In this document: one piece after another, positions 41,932-53,508 of the stretch
How the letters are laid out: the number at the start of each line of letters is the position of its first letter
Numbering within the stretch: position 1 is the stretch's first letter
DNA from: Phymatolithon calcareum
Taxonomy: Eukaryota; Rhodophyta; Florideophyceae; Hapalidiales
Length of the DNA stretch: 64,000 nt
NCBI GenBank assembly: GCA_977006965.1
Contig: OZ345379.1
Location: 1,054,001 to 1,118,000 of the forward strand
Direction of reading: 5' to 3'
Program-made: the position numbers and the translations under genes
Notes under the pieces: model-generated
Seen by the model: only the letters and a program-made list of their open reading frames with translations
Told to the model about the DNA's origin: nothing
Databases searched by the model: none

Positions 41932-42468
41932 GTATTTGTTCACGTCGGTACACATCCGTGCCTAAGAAATCAAGACAGAACGGGGACACGGTTGGCGTGG
42001 CGGAGTTCATGCATCACCGGCTAGCGGGAGCGGCAGCGCTCGGCCCCAACAGCCGTTATTCCCAATCCGCCCAGCTCCTCGGTCTGGAATCATCAACATG
42101 CCTTCCCCCTTGTGTTAGCGACCAACCTTGCATACCCCGAGTTTCGAAGATCATCTTCCGACGGGGAGATTCCCTTTCCCGATTTTTCTGTCAACTTGTG
42201 TAGTAGTATGATTTGTTTTGTTCCCGCGTTTTCTTGTTTTTCAATTTCATTGCATTCATGGCAATTGCCAAGCGGTAATTACCCTAGCCTATATTCCGGC
42301 CGACGCCGCTAATGCAGAGCTGTCCTTCAACAGCTGGATCTGCGATGGCTAAAAATAAAAGCTTGAGTGCACCTTCCCATTCGGGAATGGGGTAACCATT
42401 CAGGTGCCCAATTTATCGCCGTCGAGACACGCGCGGACGCGAGCCCAGGCGGGAGTACGAACAGTATT
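41932..42468 (+). mobile_element. solo LTR, 527 bp, 5-bp target duplication GTATT
   Basis: Body 41937-42463 begins TGTTCACG and ends TACGAACA. GTATT lies at 41932-41936 and 42464-42468. hAT-A copy 3 (about 55880) shows the uninterrupted site. A nearly identical solo LTR in opposite orientation is at 45223-45750. Confidence 0.93.
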
Positions 42469-42651
42469 GCCACCCGAATCTGCGGCATCCGATTGCTGTC
42501 AGGAATTCTGCTCTGTTATCGATGCCCCTTGATAATTACAGACACGTTGACGGGCATTGACTCGGAAATTGCTCCTGAATGCTGTCTTGCTCACGCGATC
42601 ACTTGGACTTCACACTCCTGCGAATTGGTCTGCCGAAACACTACGTCCAGA

Positions 42652-44497
42652 ATGTCAAGCAACGGACGCAAACCAGGCCCAAAAGAAGTTGTTCAGATGC
42701 TAACGCAGAAGCTACGTGAAGAAGAGCGCGATGTGCAGTCTCGCAGAACTAGAATAACATGCTATAAGGTGCCTTTTAACATCCTTATCTGCCCGAAAGG
42801 TGCTGACTGCCAAGACAATAGTGAAATCGCTTTTGAAAAATGAAAGGGGTATTCTAACCCATACAGCCACCTGAAGAGTTGCATATCTGGAGGAAGCGAA
42901 GAGCACCTTTTTCAGGTCTACAGAGATGTGCTGGCCAGTCTATGCCGCCGCCAAGCAAGCTCGTTTATCGCCACGCACTCATCAATGATATTTCTCGCAA
43001 CTGACAAGGAAAAGGCCATGTAGGGGTACTTTAGACTTGTCGCCTACATGTCCTTGCCGGTGTCACATGTTCAAAGCGAGGAATATCGCAAGTTTTCGTG
43101 TTTCCGTGAGAAGCGCTCAACTCGGATATTCAAAGAGACACTATTCAAGCTCGTTGAGCTCGTCGAACTGCGAATCAGAGACGATATTGCTGATACCAAA
43201 GGAGCCATTATGCACGATGGCTGGACCGCCAATGGGACACATTACTTGGGTGTATACGGCTTGTTCATGAGACGTGTGAAGATGCTGAAAAGAGGCGCCG
43301 CGCGCCAGAATGAAGAGCTCCCTATTGTGCTTCTGTCTGTGAGTCCTATTGCGAAAGTAAAAGATGATGATGCTCAAGGAGGCATGTCGGATCTTGAAAC
43401 CACTACTTTCAACGCACACGCTCACGTGCGTCAACTAGAAGACGTGTTCGACTTCTTCGGTTTCAACGTGCACACCTGGGCAGTTTGTCAAGTTGCCGAC
43501 AACTGCAATGTCAATAATTCAATTGCCAGGCTTATGGAAATAGCTCATGTTAGCTGTGCTAGTCATAAGCTCAACCTAGAGGTGAACAAAATGGTTGTCA
43601 GTGACGATAGACTGCAAGCAACGAGAGACTCAGTGCATGCAACGATGAAGGACTGCAAAAAACTGAAGAACCGAGCAATATCTACGCAACCTTACTGAAT
43701 TGGCTCCAGTTATGACGCGTTGGTCCGGAAAGTATCATATGCTCAAGCGCTTCAACCGCATACGCGAGCAGTTAATCGACGCGGCAAAGGCGGAAGGAGA
43801 AACCATAGCTATGGACGAGAGCGAGCAGTTCCGCAACAGATCTGTGCTGTACGCAAGTCAGTTAAAGCAAATCAACCAGGTAACTCTGGAACTACAGAAG
43901 CGCGGTGGTTCATTGTCGAACTGTCCCTTAGCTCTTGATGAGTTGATTTCAGCAGTCGAGCAGTGCAAGTACGATGTCAACTCACCATTATACCGATTTC
44001 AGCTTGGAAAACACTACATTGCATCACGTGCATCAACTGTGCGCGACCCAGCATTCGAGTCGGGAGTTGTTAAGATACAGCGCGGTGAGTCCGATACTAT
44101 GACAAATGAAGAGAAGGATGCATACAAGATGCTCAAACTGGAACACGATGACGGTATAACAAGCTCCATCGACGGATGGGGTGGAGGCCGGCTGTCAATG
44201 GCGGACAGAATTGCCGTAAAAAAAGCACAAGCGTGTTGAGGTCTATCAGACTTATATCAATTGCGATTTTTTCTTGGATCAACTGCCGAGGTAGAGAGGC
44301 TTTGGTCGGTGGCCAAGAACGTTTTGACAGACAATCGCAAGAGGATGACACCGTTATTTATAGAAGTCCTGCTGTTTCGTAAAGAGAACAAAGGTTACTG
44401 GGACCAGCAATCTGTCTCCGTGGCGATGAACAGTGCCCGGAGCGCAAGAGTGATCCAACGCGTGAGTGAAGACATGGCGCAGGAAGACCTGAATTAG
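42652..44497 (+). pseudogene. hAT-A transposase, frameshifted
   Basis: Reads from an ATG at 42652: a BED-like finger (CPKGADC..NPYSHLKSC), then after stops AIMHDGWTANGTHYLGVYGLF, ADNCNVNNSIARL, and a C-terminal STAEVERLWSVAKNVLTDNR with FRKENKGYW. Breaks include a TGA at about 42843, a TAG at 43021, a shift near 43680 and another near 44225. The order is normal for hAT transposases. Dead as it stands. Confidence 0.85.
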
Positions 44498-44643
44498 ATT
44501 CTGTTATTTCAATTGATATTGGAAGAATGGTCAGATATTGCAATTCCTATTGCCTTCAACCTTTCATTATTGGTATTGCAATTCCTATTGCATCATGTGC
44601 CCGAATAAATAACAATGATATTGGTACTATCCCTGCTTGTGAC

Positions 44644-45217
44644 AAGAAGTGCGACCAGCTGTAGGATAAGACTGATTCTCTGGGCAATGGGATAGTTCGC
44701 ACGTATATTTCGGGTGCGATATAAACGATAGTGATCGATCCCGGAGTCTGCCGCAAACTCGTCTTGAACCTCTGCAAGGGGAACCCTCTCTTGCGCATCA
44801 GGCGGTTGCGACAATGTTGACTCACTCGTGCTTCTCTTAAGCATTCAAACCGAACGTTTGGCTAAATACAATTCAATCTCTCGGCCGCAGTACCGAGAAT
44901 GAACACTGCGCTACACCACTTTGCGCGCGAAGGGCCGGCGACTTCAACTCCCATGCTTGGGGTGAATGTCCCCTACTGTGCAAACGAAATTCGCATGTAT
45001 CCACTGTTTCATCAGCGTAGACAGCATTTCGGGTTCCATTGAGTCAATTCATAGATCGAAGTATACATCACGTGATCTTCGACCCTACGCACGCCGGTGC
45101 TATCGCTATGTCGGTCGTCTGGAGCTCGCGTGGCTACAAGCAAGGTAAATTGGTTTTTTTCTTGTTTTTCCACCCACCCACCCGGAAGAGATAGAAGGTC
45201 TCGAACAAGAGCTGAGC
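44644..45217. other. no supported gene
   Basis: Between hAT-A copy 2 and the second solo LTR. A minus-strand frame of about 90 codons (44825-44556) has no recognised domain. Confidence 0.5.
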
Positions 45218-45755
45218 AGGACTGTTCGTACTCCCGCCCGGACTCGCGTCCGCGCGTGTCTCGCCGGCGATAAATTGGGCACCTGAATGGTTACCCCATT
45301 CCCGAATGGGAAGGTGCACTCAAGCTTTTATTTTTAGCCATCGCAGATCCAGCTGTTGAAGGACAGCTCTGCATTAGCGGCGTCGGCCGGAATATAGGCT
45401 AGGGTAATTACCGCTTGGCAATTGCCATGAATGCAATGAAATTGAAAAACAAGAAAACGCGGGAACAAAACAAATCATACTACTACACAAGTTGACAGAA
45501 AAATCGGGAAAGGGAATCTCCCCGTCGGAAGATGCTCTTCGAAACTCGGGGTATGCAAGGTTGGTCGCTAACACAAGGGGGAAGGCATGTTGATGATTCC
45601 AGACCGAGGAGCTGGGCGGATTGAGAATAACGGCTGTTGGGGCCGAGCGCTGCCACTCCCGCTAGCCGGTGATGCATGAACTCCGCCACGCCAACCGTGT
45701 CCCCGTTCTATCTTGATTTCCTTCGGCGCGGATGTGTACCGGCGTGAACAAGGAC
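45218..45755 (-). mobile_element. solo LTR, 528 bp, 5-bp target duplication AGGAC
   Basis: Body 45223-45750 is the reverse complement of the LTR at 41937-42463 with only scattered differences. AGGAC flanks it at 45218-45222 and 45751-45755. No internal sequence of the parent retrotransposon was found in the window. Confidence 0.93.
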
Positions 45756-46094
45756 TCTGGCTCTATGGTGGTGGGCGGTTGATGCCCATAAAAAACCACT
45801 GCTTGCTAGCCCCATAGGGGAATAAAGCATTCAATCATGCCTGATAAGGGGCAGTGCGGTTGGTGCGTGCCCCATGTGACTGGTCTTAAGGTTGTCGGGC
45901 TTGTCGTGCACGAACCTAGAAATGAGGTAGTACGGACAGTGCGATGCGTTGGACTTCATGTCTTTCCATCAGTAGTGTTCCATCGACCATTGTAGACTTG
46001 TTGATTATATAGCTAGAGCAATCGCTCGGGTCACGCAAGACCCTGATACCGAGTTTGGCGACCATCGGTGTCGTCCACTAGCGCCTTGGAAGTA
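45756..46094. other. no supported gene
   Basis: Unassigned, apart from a short block (45795-45850) similar to the inverse of 39895-39960. Confidence 0.5.
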
Positions 46095-46736
46095 GGCCAC
46101 CTCAACGTTACGATTCCCCCTTCCGTTGCGACCTCTGTGCTCCTTCATGTCAGGTCTCGCTTTGGAACGAGTTTTGCTCCCCAGAGTCCCCAGTGCTTCC
46201 CTTTAGCCCGGCACAATGCGCCTCGCCGAGCTCTTCGTCTCCCGCTCAGGCAATGTTGGGTCCGCTTCTAGCGCGTTTCGCCCGAGTTTCTATGCCTTTG
46301 TGATACATACCGACTTCGAGATTCGCCGAACACCGGGACCTGCCTGGGCATAGCTGCATGGCCTAGGCCATCGTTCGGCTAAAGTTTGTCTTTTACAGGG
46401 TTCTGCGAATCTGGCTATCATGTTCATCAACTTGCTGAATGCGCCGTTAGAAAGAATGTTGCTCCAGACGAGGAGAAAATTTTATTAATTATCTTGGCTT
46501 ATGTCGTCGCAGTCTTACACCGCATTGCGACCCTCTTCAATTCTGGAAGCCGTAAGGCTTATTGATTTCCGAGTGATACGTGCGAGAAATAGAAATGACG
46601 TATTGAAAATAAAAAACTATCGAAAACGAGATATTTAGATTTACTCAAATATTACTAGTAACAATCGTAGATAGCTTTTCTAAAACTACAGGGCGATTGG
46701 GGCAACAAGACTGTATTCCAACACTAGCTGTATCAT

Positions 46737-47531
46737 TTACTTGATTGAGAGTGAAGACAATATTTTCAATGCCGTGCGATGCCGCGATTCAGTCGGCGAG
46801 GCTCTAGGAGCTAGAGTTGCGAGACGGCGACAAGGTGACGTAATTTTTGGAGGCTTTATTGCGGTTGCTAAGCACGCGAGGTCGGACGCACTGGTGCCTG
46901 CAGACACCGAACGGACCCGAAGGGCGAATCAAACGCTACTGCCACATGTGCCTCATAATTCGACAACGGCGACAATCTTCGAGCGCAAGAAGCGACGGTT
47001 AGCACCATCGAGCTATCGACAGCGTCCGTTTCTTCCGGCACCATACCCGTCACCGCGCCGGCGACAGTGTCAGACTCTTCGCAGCGACGTAACGACTTGA
47101 TGAATGTTTCCCATAAGCGCTTAAAGCGCATACGCGTCGCCGCCGCCAACTCTTTGTTCCGCAGGGCTTTCCTTTCTTCCCACCCGCCTTCCCATCTGCG
47201 TTCGCACGGATTGCATATTTGTTTTGGAGAGGGCTTTGAGACATATCGAAGAATGGAGATTGGGCGCGTTTCATGGGATGGCTTTCATCTGTGTTATTCG
47301 ACTGCAATTGATTTTCTTTCTAATGATGACGCCTCATCTGTCCGATGCCGGGACAGCTATCTCTATTTTCTCCTGCTTCTTAGGAACTACGCCAAGAACA
47401 CGATAGATATAGAATTTCTAACATGTGGCGTGTTTGTCGGTGTTTCGTTTTGTCACACACTTTGTCGGAAGAATAGAATGGGAGATTTCCCTCTGCTCGA
47501 AGACTTAGACGCCTATAAAGAAAATCTGTTT
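46737..47531. mobile_element. about 795-bp insertion of unknown type
   Basis: Present only in copy 2 of the hydrolase locus. TCAT occurs on both sides (46733-46736 and 47532-47535). It has no inverted repeats and no recognised protein; plus and minus frames of 90-150 codons are present (for example 47067-47537). Defined only by comparison with 5166-5172. Confidence 0.5.
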
Positions 47532-47625
47532 TCATAGATCAGCGAGGGAACTAAATTCATATGAATCGGTTCCGTGTTTCCCTCCGTTTGAATCAGGCTC
47601 ACTTCACGGGAGCTCATCATCGAAA

Positions 47626-47682
47626 ATGGCTTCCGAAATCTACGAACTTGATCCGTTCACATTTGAAAGCGGTGATACTTAT
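47626..47682 (+). pseudogene. hydrolase paralogue, 5' piece
   Basis: Reads the first 18-19 codons of the MetX-like gene (IYEL, then FESGD) from an ATG at 47626. Similarity to 5282-5335 ends abruptly at 47682, where a 3.8-kb foreign block begins. The TATA box of copy 1 is missing upstream. Confidence 0.85.
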
Positions 47683-48194
47683 TATCTGACCAGAGTCTGT
47701 TAAGTCTTTACTATCAACGATTGCCGCCCGGCTTTTGTAGCAGACGGCGAATGACAAAAATTCACCTGTTTATTTCGTGTAACACGTTCGACTGTGTTTC
47801 ACGTTAACAGCAGAACTGTCGATATTACGACACTCTGCATAATTCTTCATGATTGGATATACTGAGCTATTACTGCTCTGGGGTTCTGACATGATACCCG
47901 TTGTTTGTACTAACCAATAGAGTCTAGGCACGTAGTTACCATGAACCATTGACTCATCATCATCGCTCCCATGATTCTGCTTAAGAGCGTATGTCCTGTT
48001 CCGGATAATGTGCTTCGGCAGAGGAACAAGGACAAAAACCCGATACCTGTTTGTTGATTGTAAACTTATTCCGTACCTTCGGGTAACCTTACACTCAGTT
48101 CATGTTCCGCACGGTTTCGTGCACAACCGCTGATCCGCGGTCTCTTTCGATTACATCTGTTCTACGTTTTCCATTGTTATAGGCCCAGGTAAAC

Positions 48195-49275
48195 CCTCGA
48201 TGTCTTCTTTATCCTCGTTACCATCTCGACCACGCTTTTCCTGGGATATCAGGAATGCACCGTGGACGGATGGAAAAGGCAACCAGGAGGAGTATGCCTC
48301 AGCCGTTTCGCTTTTGAAAATTTTTCATGATGCTCTCCCTGACACAAACTCGTCAAAGATACCCGCTACGCTATAGGGGATTATTCTTCAGTCCCAACTG
48401 TATGATCGTGCACGCGACTTGGCTAAGAGGATACCAGCTCAGACTATAAGATCCATAGATGGAGCAAAGGCCATTGCTAGCGCGCTGCACAAGAGGGATG
48501 CCGTATCTCTTGTTTCTGAGGTGTTCAATGATTTCACTGGCCTGCTCAACCTTCGTCGAAATCAGTTAAAATCATTCAGGAACTTCGAGTCCCGATTTTT
48601 GGCTCAGGCATCCAAGTTTAATTCCCATTCCAAGAAAGCAAGCTATCTGACTCCATATTGGCTTTCATGATGATGGTTAATGCAAACCTCGATTCGAGCC
48701 AGAGGATTTCTGTGCTTGCTGCCGAAACTCCAAAAGATCCGGAGTTTAATGATACCACGAATACGGCCGATTTTTTGAAGGCTGTTTCTTATGACTGATT
48801 GCCAGTGTGGTACGGCAATGTGAGAGAACCGGCAAATCAGATGTTACGACCACTGTCTTGATGCAGGCAAACCAGGCTGTAACTAACTCTGGTAGCTCCG
48901 GTTATGGGAAGCGAGCAAAAAAACCATTGACACCAGAACAGCTGGCAGACCTAAAGTCCAAATGTACTTGCCGGCAATGCGGCACATCGGAAATTGGAGG
49001 GCGGACCATAATTCAGATGGTACACTCAAGCCAGATGTCCAGTCAAAACCCGATTCAAAATCTGATACGAATAAGAAGGCTATTACTTTCAATATGGCCA
49101 CGTTACACGATGCAGACTATTTTCCGGAAAGATACATCGGACCTCTACTTGATGATGGGGCTCTGTATTCTGGAATTGTTTTGACCGAGTTACAATTGAT
49201 CCAACCGTTTGTTTCTCCTCAGTTCAAGGGCCAGTATGAAGTTTTGCCCGATGCGGTCAAGGACCGGCCATTTTG
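48195..49275 (+). pseudogene. copia-like gag and protease fragment
   Basis: Plus-strand frames, with stops and shifts, read a gag-like helical region (GKGNQEEYASAVSLLKIFHD, AIASALHKRD, NLRRNQLKSFRNFESRFL). Next is a zinc-knuckle-like C..C..GNWRADH (about 48965-49010), and then LLDDGALYSGI, which looks like a retroviral-type protease site with DDGA in place of D[ST]GA. This order fits an LTR retrotransposon gag. No LTRs or RT were found. Confidence 0.55.
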
Positions 49276-49290
49276 ACAATACGGGACCGG

Positions 49291-49797
49291 TCAGCACAAA
49301 AGCCCGATGCGGAAATTCAGTTCAACCAGACGTACATGCGTATCATTCAACGCATCCAGAAGCACGGATTTTGCGGTAATAGTATCATTAGCATCCTGCG
49401 AGTTTTCGACATGGTCGCGGTTTTCCTGAACAGCATTTTCATTTGATTCGCGATCTTGGCGAGAGAAATTTAGCCTCCTCTGTGCTCCACGAGCAAACAT
49501 TCCAGACCTGAATGTCCTCTTTCTGCTTTCCTTCACCTGTGTTGGAGTCCTTCTTTCGCCTAATGACAGGGACTTAATCCGACATGGTTTACAAATGCAT
49601 AGGAAAATCGCCTTGTTTTGCAAAATATCCCGGGAGGGCAGAGACAAAGGTTCCCTTGACGGAGACATTCCAACTATCGTTCCATTGGGAACAGTGAGCA
49701 GAATTTCTCGGTGTCTCTCATTTACTGGTCCGGAGCTCGTTTTAGTTTCATTGCAAATACAGCACGGAGTTTCCTTCGCTTTTTCCACATTCGACAT
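49291..49797 (-). other. unidentified 168-codon frame with Cys pairs
   Basis: A minus-strand frame with CCICNE and CICKPC clusters about 55 residues apart, then a Lys/Arg/Ser-rich region. The paired CxxC arrangement suggests a zinc-binding module. The family was not recognised. It lies between the copia-like fragment and the Hint remnant. Confidence 0.35.
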
Positions 49798-49919
49798 TGC
49801 GGAAATCCAACAACATGAGGTGATACGGGCGTTCTTGGAAGCCTTTCGAGTTTTAGAACGTATCGTTTTCTATACTATTCAAAGTTCTGCGCATGGTCCC
49901 TAATTTGGGACATGCCATT

Positions 49920-50618
49920 TTAGAGTAAATAGATGACAACCGGTCCAAAAGCAGAATCTTTGATCGCATGCATGTAAAAGGCATCATTTGCAGTAGCTTC
50001 ATGAAGCGTGCGCAACGGCTCTGGCCAGGGACATTTTCCCTTTTTTCCTCGCCGATATGCCATTTCAGATATACATTGCTTCACCCAAGAGTAGGCAACA
50101 CCGCCGTCAGCCGACATGTATCCGAACGATGATCTTAATCCAGCGCCATAGTTTATCTGCCAAGCAGAGCAGAGCATTGCATGCGTAGCGTCCGGATGCA
50201 CATCTGTGGTGTACGTTGATGATCGGATGCCATTGACCATGATGTCGCCATGAACAGTCTGAGGGCTGTACAAACCTGGAATGGAAGAAATGCCGACAGA
50301 TGAAACTAAAAGGCTCTCGCCGGCCGCGGAGTGCACGAAACACCCAATGCGAACAGAACTTGCAAGGGCCAGAGCGCCGTTTACGTACAGATATTGCGCA
50401 TGTGTAAGAACAAGAGTAGCACCACAGCTTGTCTTGAATGTCACAAAGTCGTAATTCAGCATGTGGGTGAACATGAACACTTCTGCGAAGACGCCTTCCG
50501 AAACCTTCATTTGATCTCCAATCTCCACTTCGCTCATCTGCTTGATGAAACGATCTTCCAGCTCCACAATGGCGGACGCCAGGAAGCAGATGCGACCGCT
50601 TGAAGATACAACTGACAC
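49920..50618 (-). pseudogene. Hedgehog-type Hint (autoprocessing) domain protein, fragment
   Basis: A 232-codon minus-strand frame. Near residue 11 it has CFLASAIVELEDRFIKQMSE, the block A start of a Hog-type Hint domain with the catalytic Cys, then VFMFTH, LTHAQYLYVNGAL (block B-like His) and a YSPQTVHGDIMVNGIRSSTYT stretch. Hint domains cut the peptide bond before the Cys and pass the N-terminal part to a nucleophile. The frame begins at GTG with no ATG before the Cys; upstream in the same frame is a TGA (near 50636) and then a Pro/Ser-rich linker. That fits a secreted-domain plus linker plus Hint layout that has been broken. It sits inside the block that splits the hydrolase paralogue. Confidence 0.7.
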
Positions 50619-50699
50619 AGGGCTCGACTCAGGTCACAAGACGTCACCGACATCTGGGAATGAGCTCGGGCTAGGCGCAGGCGTGCTCTACATTGGAAT

Positions 50700-51456
50700 T
50701 ACACCTGGAGGAATCAAAACTTCGTGGCGGCTGGATACAGACGTCCAAAAAAATAGTCAGAATTCTTGGATGTCATCAACATTGCCCCACAACGGCAGAA
50801 AAAGGACGGTGCAGTACATACCAGCGATTTTGGAACGGTTGACGAGAGCGCTTTTGACTGTGGGATATGTCGATTTACGCGAACGAATGAACAGCATGCT
50901 GGGGGCGCGGACAACTGAGGGCGAGGAGGATCGCACTGGCGTGGATTGATCGCGTGGGTGCGGCGTGGGCAAATGTGGATTCGAGAGGTGGGTGTGCGAT
51001 TTGGTCGGCGGCGGCGGCGGTCGACTGGCCATGAATTGATGTGCAAATCACATCGTTTCGAGTCGTAGTGCACCTTGTAGTACACTGTAAGCTCAGCCAT
51101 GAACTACTCCCAGGTCCCTTCGGTTGGGTTGCACAGGCTCCGATAGACGTCTACAAAACAGGCCATAACTCGAAAAGTAAAACTAGAACTAACAAAGTCT
51201 CGCAGCACGACTATGCACAACTCTTAAGCGATCACGATAAGCTTCTTTGCGGCAACAGTCGAGGCCGGCAAATACCGGTCCAATTGCTTTCCCCGCAACA
51301 GAAATGTGGACTTCCTAGGCATTTTTCGCCGTTCGACCTCCATAGTTGCACCCGTATTTGATTACGGCGTTCATGTTTTCGCGCTAAACCGTTTATCATA
51401 AGCCGAGCGTTTTTTTGTCCATCTACACTTAGGGTTTGCACAACTCGGATTCCACT
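50700..51456. other. possible N-terminal region of the Hint protein; otherwise unassigned
   Basis: On the minus strand a Cys-containing CNSNVEHAC peptide lies in another frame just before the Ser/Pro linker. It may be the end of the secreted N-terminal domain. No further gene is seen up to the resumption of hydrolase sequence at 51457. Confidence 0.35.
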
Positions 51457-52374
51457 GAAACGCAAGGACAATGCTGTGCTCATCCCAACATGGTACGGCG
51501 GCACTGCCAACGATATGGAGGTCAAGTACGTCGGACAATGCCGTGCCATCGACCCGGAAAAGTACTTCATCGTGATCATCGATCAGATCGGGAACGGCGA
51601 GTCAAGCTCTCCCGATAATACACCTTCACCGCACAACGCTGTCAACTTTCCAGCTGTCCAAATCAGCGATGATGTGAAAGCACAGAGAGTGTTGCTCGAG
51701 AAGCTCGGAATCTCTGTACTCTTGTATTCGGAGGGTCGATGGGCGGTATGCAGACATACGAGTGGGCCGTGCGCTTTCCGGAAGTGGTAAAACGGGGCGC
51801 AGTGCTCGGTGCGTATGCGGTAACTTCCGATCACTGCGCACAATTGCCCAGCATTCTCGAGAGGTCAATCACCAATGTCCCCGGATGGAGAGGTGGTATG
51901 TACGAAAGCAAAGATGACGTGCGGGATGGGCTGGTATTGCACTCTATGATACTTGCTCGGGTTGGATTCTGTCCGGAGTTCTATCGCAAACGTCTATAGA
52001 AAGATATAGAGGACATGGGACAGGACAGTGTAGAGGAATTCGAACGAGAGTACATGGATACACTATTCTCTAAATTTGATCCCAACAATTTGATATGTAT
52101 GGCGCGAAAGTGGAAGCATGCCGATGTGTCCAGAGGTTACGACAGTTTAGAGGCAGCGCTGGGACAGGTGAAGGCTAAAATGCTAATAATGCCCATAAAG
52201 CAGGACGAAATGTTCGTGCCAGCAGAGATTATAGCTGAACAAGCCTTGGTTCAGAACAGTGTACTGAGAGAAGTGAGCAGTGAATTGGGACATTTTGGAA
52301 TTCACAACTTGGAAAAGAGCTTTGGGCAAAAGGTTAATGACCACCTTAGGGAATTGTTGGCATCCCAAATATGA
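51457..52374 (+). pseudogene. hydrolase paralogue, 3' piece
   Basis: Matches codons 36-339 of the MetX-like gene. A 4-nt deletion near 51722 (before FGGSMGG) shifts the frame, and TAC has become TAG at 51997-51999. The rest is open to the stop at 52374, and the serine elbow and a C-terminal His region survive. About 60 bp of the gene between the two pieces is lost. Non-functional. Confidence 0.88.
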
Positions 52375-53053
52375 ATGGTTTCCAACCCTAGTCATCTTTT
52401 GAAGGACTGTGGATGAAGATTGGCTGCGTAGAGATATTGTTGTTAAGCTTTCCGGAGGTCTGCACTTTGTGCAGCTTTGAGCTTTTGTGACATTAAGTAC
52501 CACTCGTATCTGTTAAAGTCTAATGTAGCCGTAAGGATTTGGAGCTGTTCTGGGACAATTTCAAAAACCTGCAATAAAGAAGAAGAAGAATTCTGAAAAC
52601 ATGTCAAGAGCGCAGCATGATCTTTCCTTATTGATGTGGAAAATGAAGAATTGAATTTTGTGTAGCCTGAACCTTACATGTAGAAGTTGAATATGGCGCT
52701 CTTGCTGATCAATTGCTTCGTTTGCTTGCACTCCTCTCGTCAATGAGAATTCATGCTCGTCTTCTTCCTCATTATTGACAAATTCTAAACTCCACCCCCT
52801 TAAAAGATGTGTACCAACCTCGCGCAGAGACTCCACCTATGCTGAATCGGCAGAGACACAGCATAGGTGGAATCTCTGCGCAATGCTGGTCTCCGGCTCA
52901 CAGATATCGATGACTCCGTTCTACTCCCGCCTGCGAGGAGTAACGCTGGTGGTGACGGCAATCCCAACGGCGCGAAATGTAGATGATGATCCGGCTCCCG
53001 GTGCTGGTCCCATTCGTGCACCAGGCACTCTATAAGATAATTCTCAACAGTAA

Positions 53054-53446
53054 TCACTTGCAGCCTCCTAGCTTGGAAAATACTAGAACGCAAAAAAGTT
53101 CAGAACATGCGATCGTACGTACAGGGGCTGCATAGAAGCCTCCAGGTTTCAAAAATAGCAGTCTTCCCGCGAATGTATACAAAGTGCTGCTAAAGAGTGG
53201 TGGCCGGGCAGCCTTCTCCTCACGCATGAACTCGAGATCTGTAAACTTCATTGTCATTCTCTTTTCTGCATTCAGATAGAAGCTTTCAATCAACTTCTTC
53301 TCCTTGTCAATTTCTGATGTGCTGAATTCAAATAAGCGATCTACGCGACCAGCGCAGATTAGAGCATGATAGAGAAGCTCAATGTGTTTTGTCGCCATCA
53401 CGGTGAGAATTCCGTCCGCCGATACCAGACTGACCAGAAAGTTCAA
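53054..53446 (-). pseudogene. BCS1-like AAA ATPase, second fragment
   Basis: Matches 8274-8720: SADGILTVMATKHIELLYHALICAGRVD (sensor and arginine finger) and MKFTDLEFMREEKAARP. This copy keeps the more canonical AGRVD. Truncated at both ends. Confidence 0.75.
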
Positions 53447-53508
53447 TAGCTACTAGTGTCTATGTGACGAACACCCTCAATGGAGGGTGGATTTAAATCT
53501 CAAAAAAG

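Larger units (their letters stand above)
41685..44643 (+). mobile_element. hAT-A copy 2, longest copy, with solo LTR inside
   Basis: Body 41693-44635. Direct repeats CTTGTGAC at 41685-41692 and 44636-44643. The ends are CACGCTTGGTACCAATATTA and the complement of CAGGGATAGTACCAATATCA. Without the LTR the element is about 2.4 kb. Confidence 0.93.
46095..53446 (+). repeat. segmental duplication, hydrolase locus copy 2
   Basis: Collinear with 4275-8300. Matches at 46095-46736, 47532-47682, 51457-52800, 52846-53075 and, on the minus strand coding side, 53054-53446. Two insertions (46737-47531 and 47683-51456) separate the matching blocks. Confidence 0.8.
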
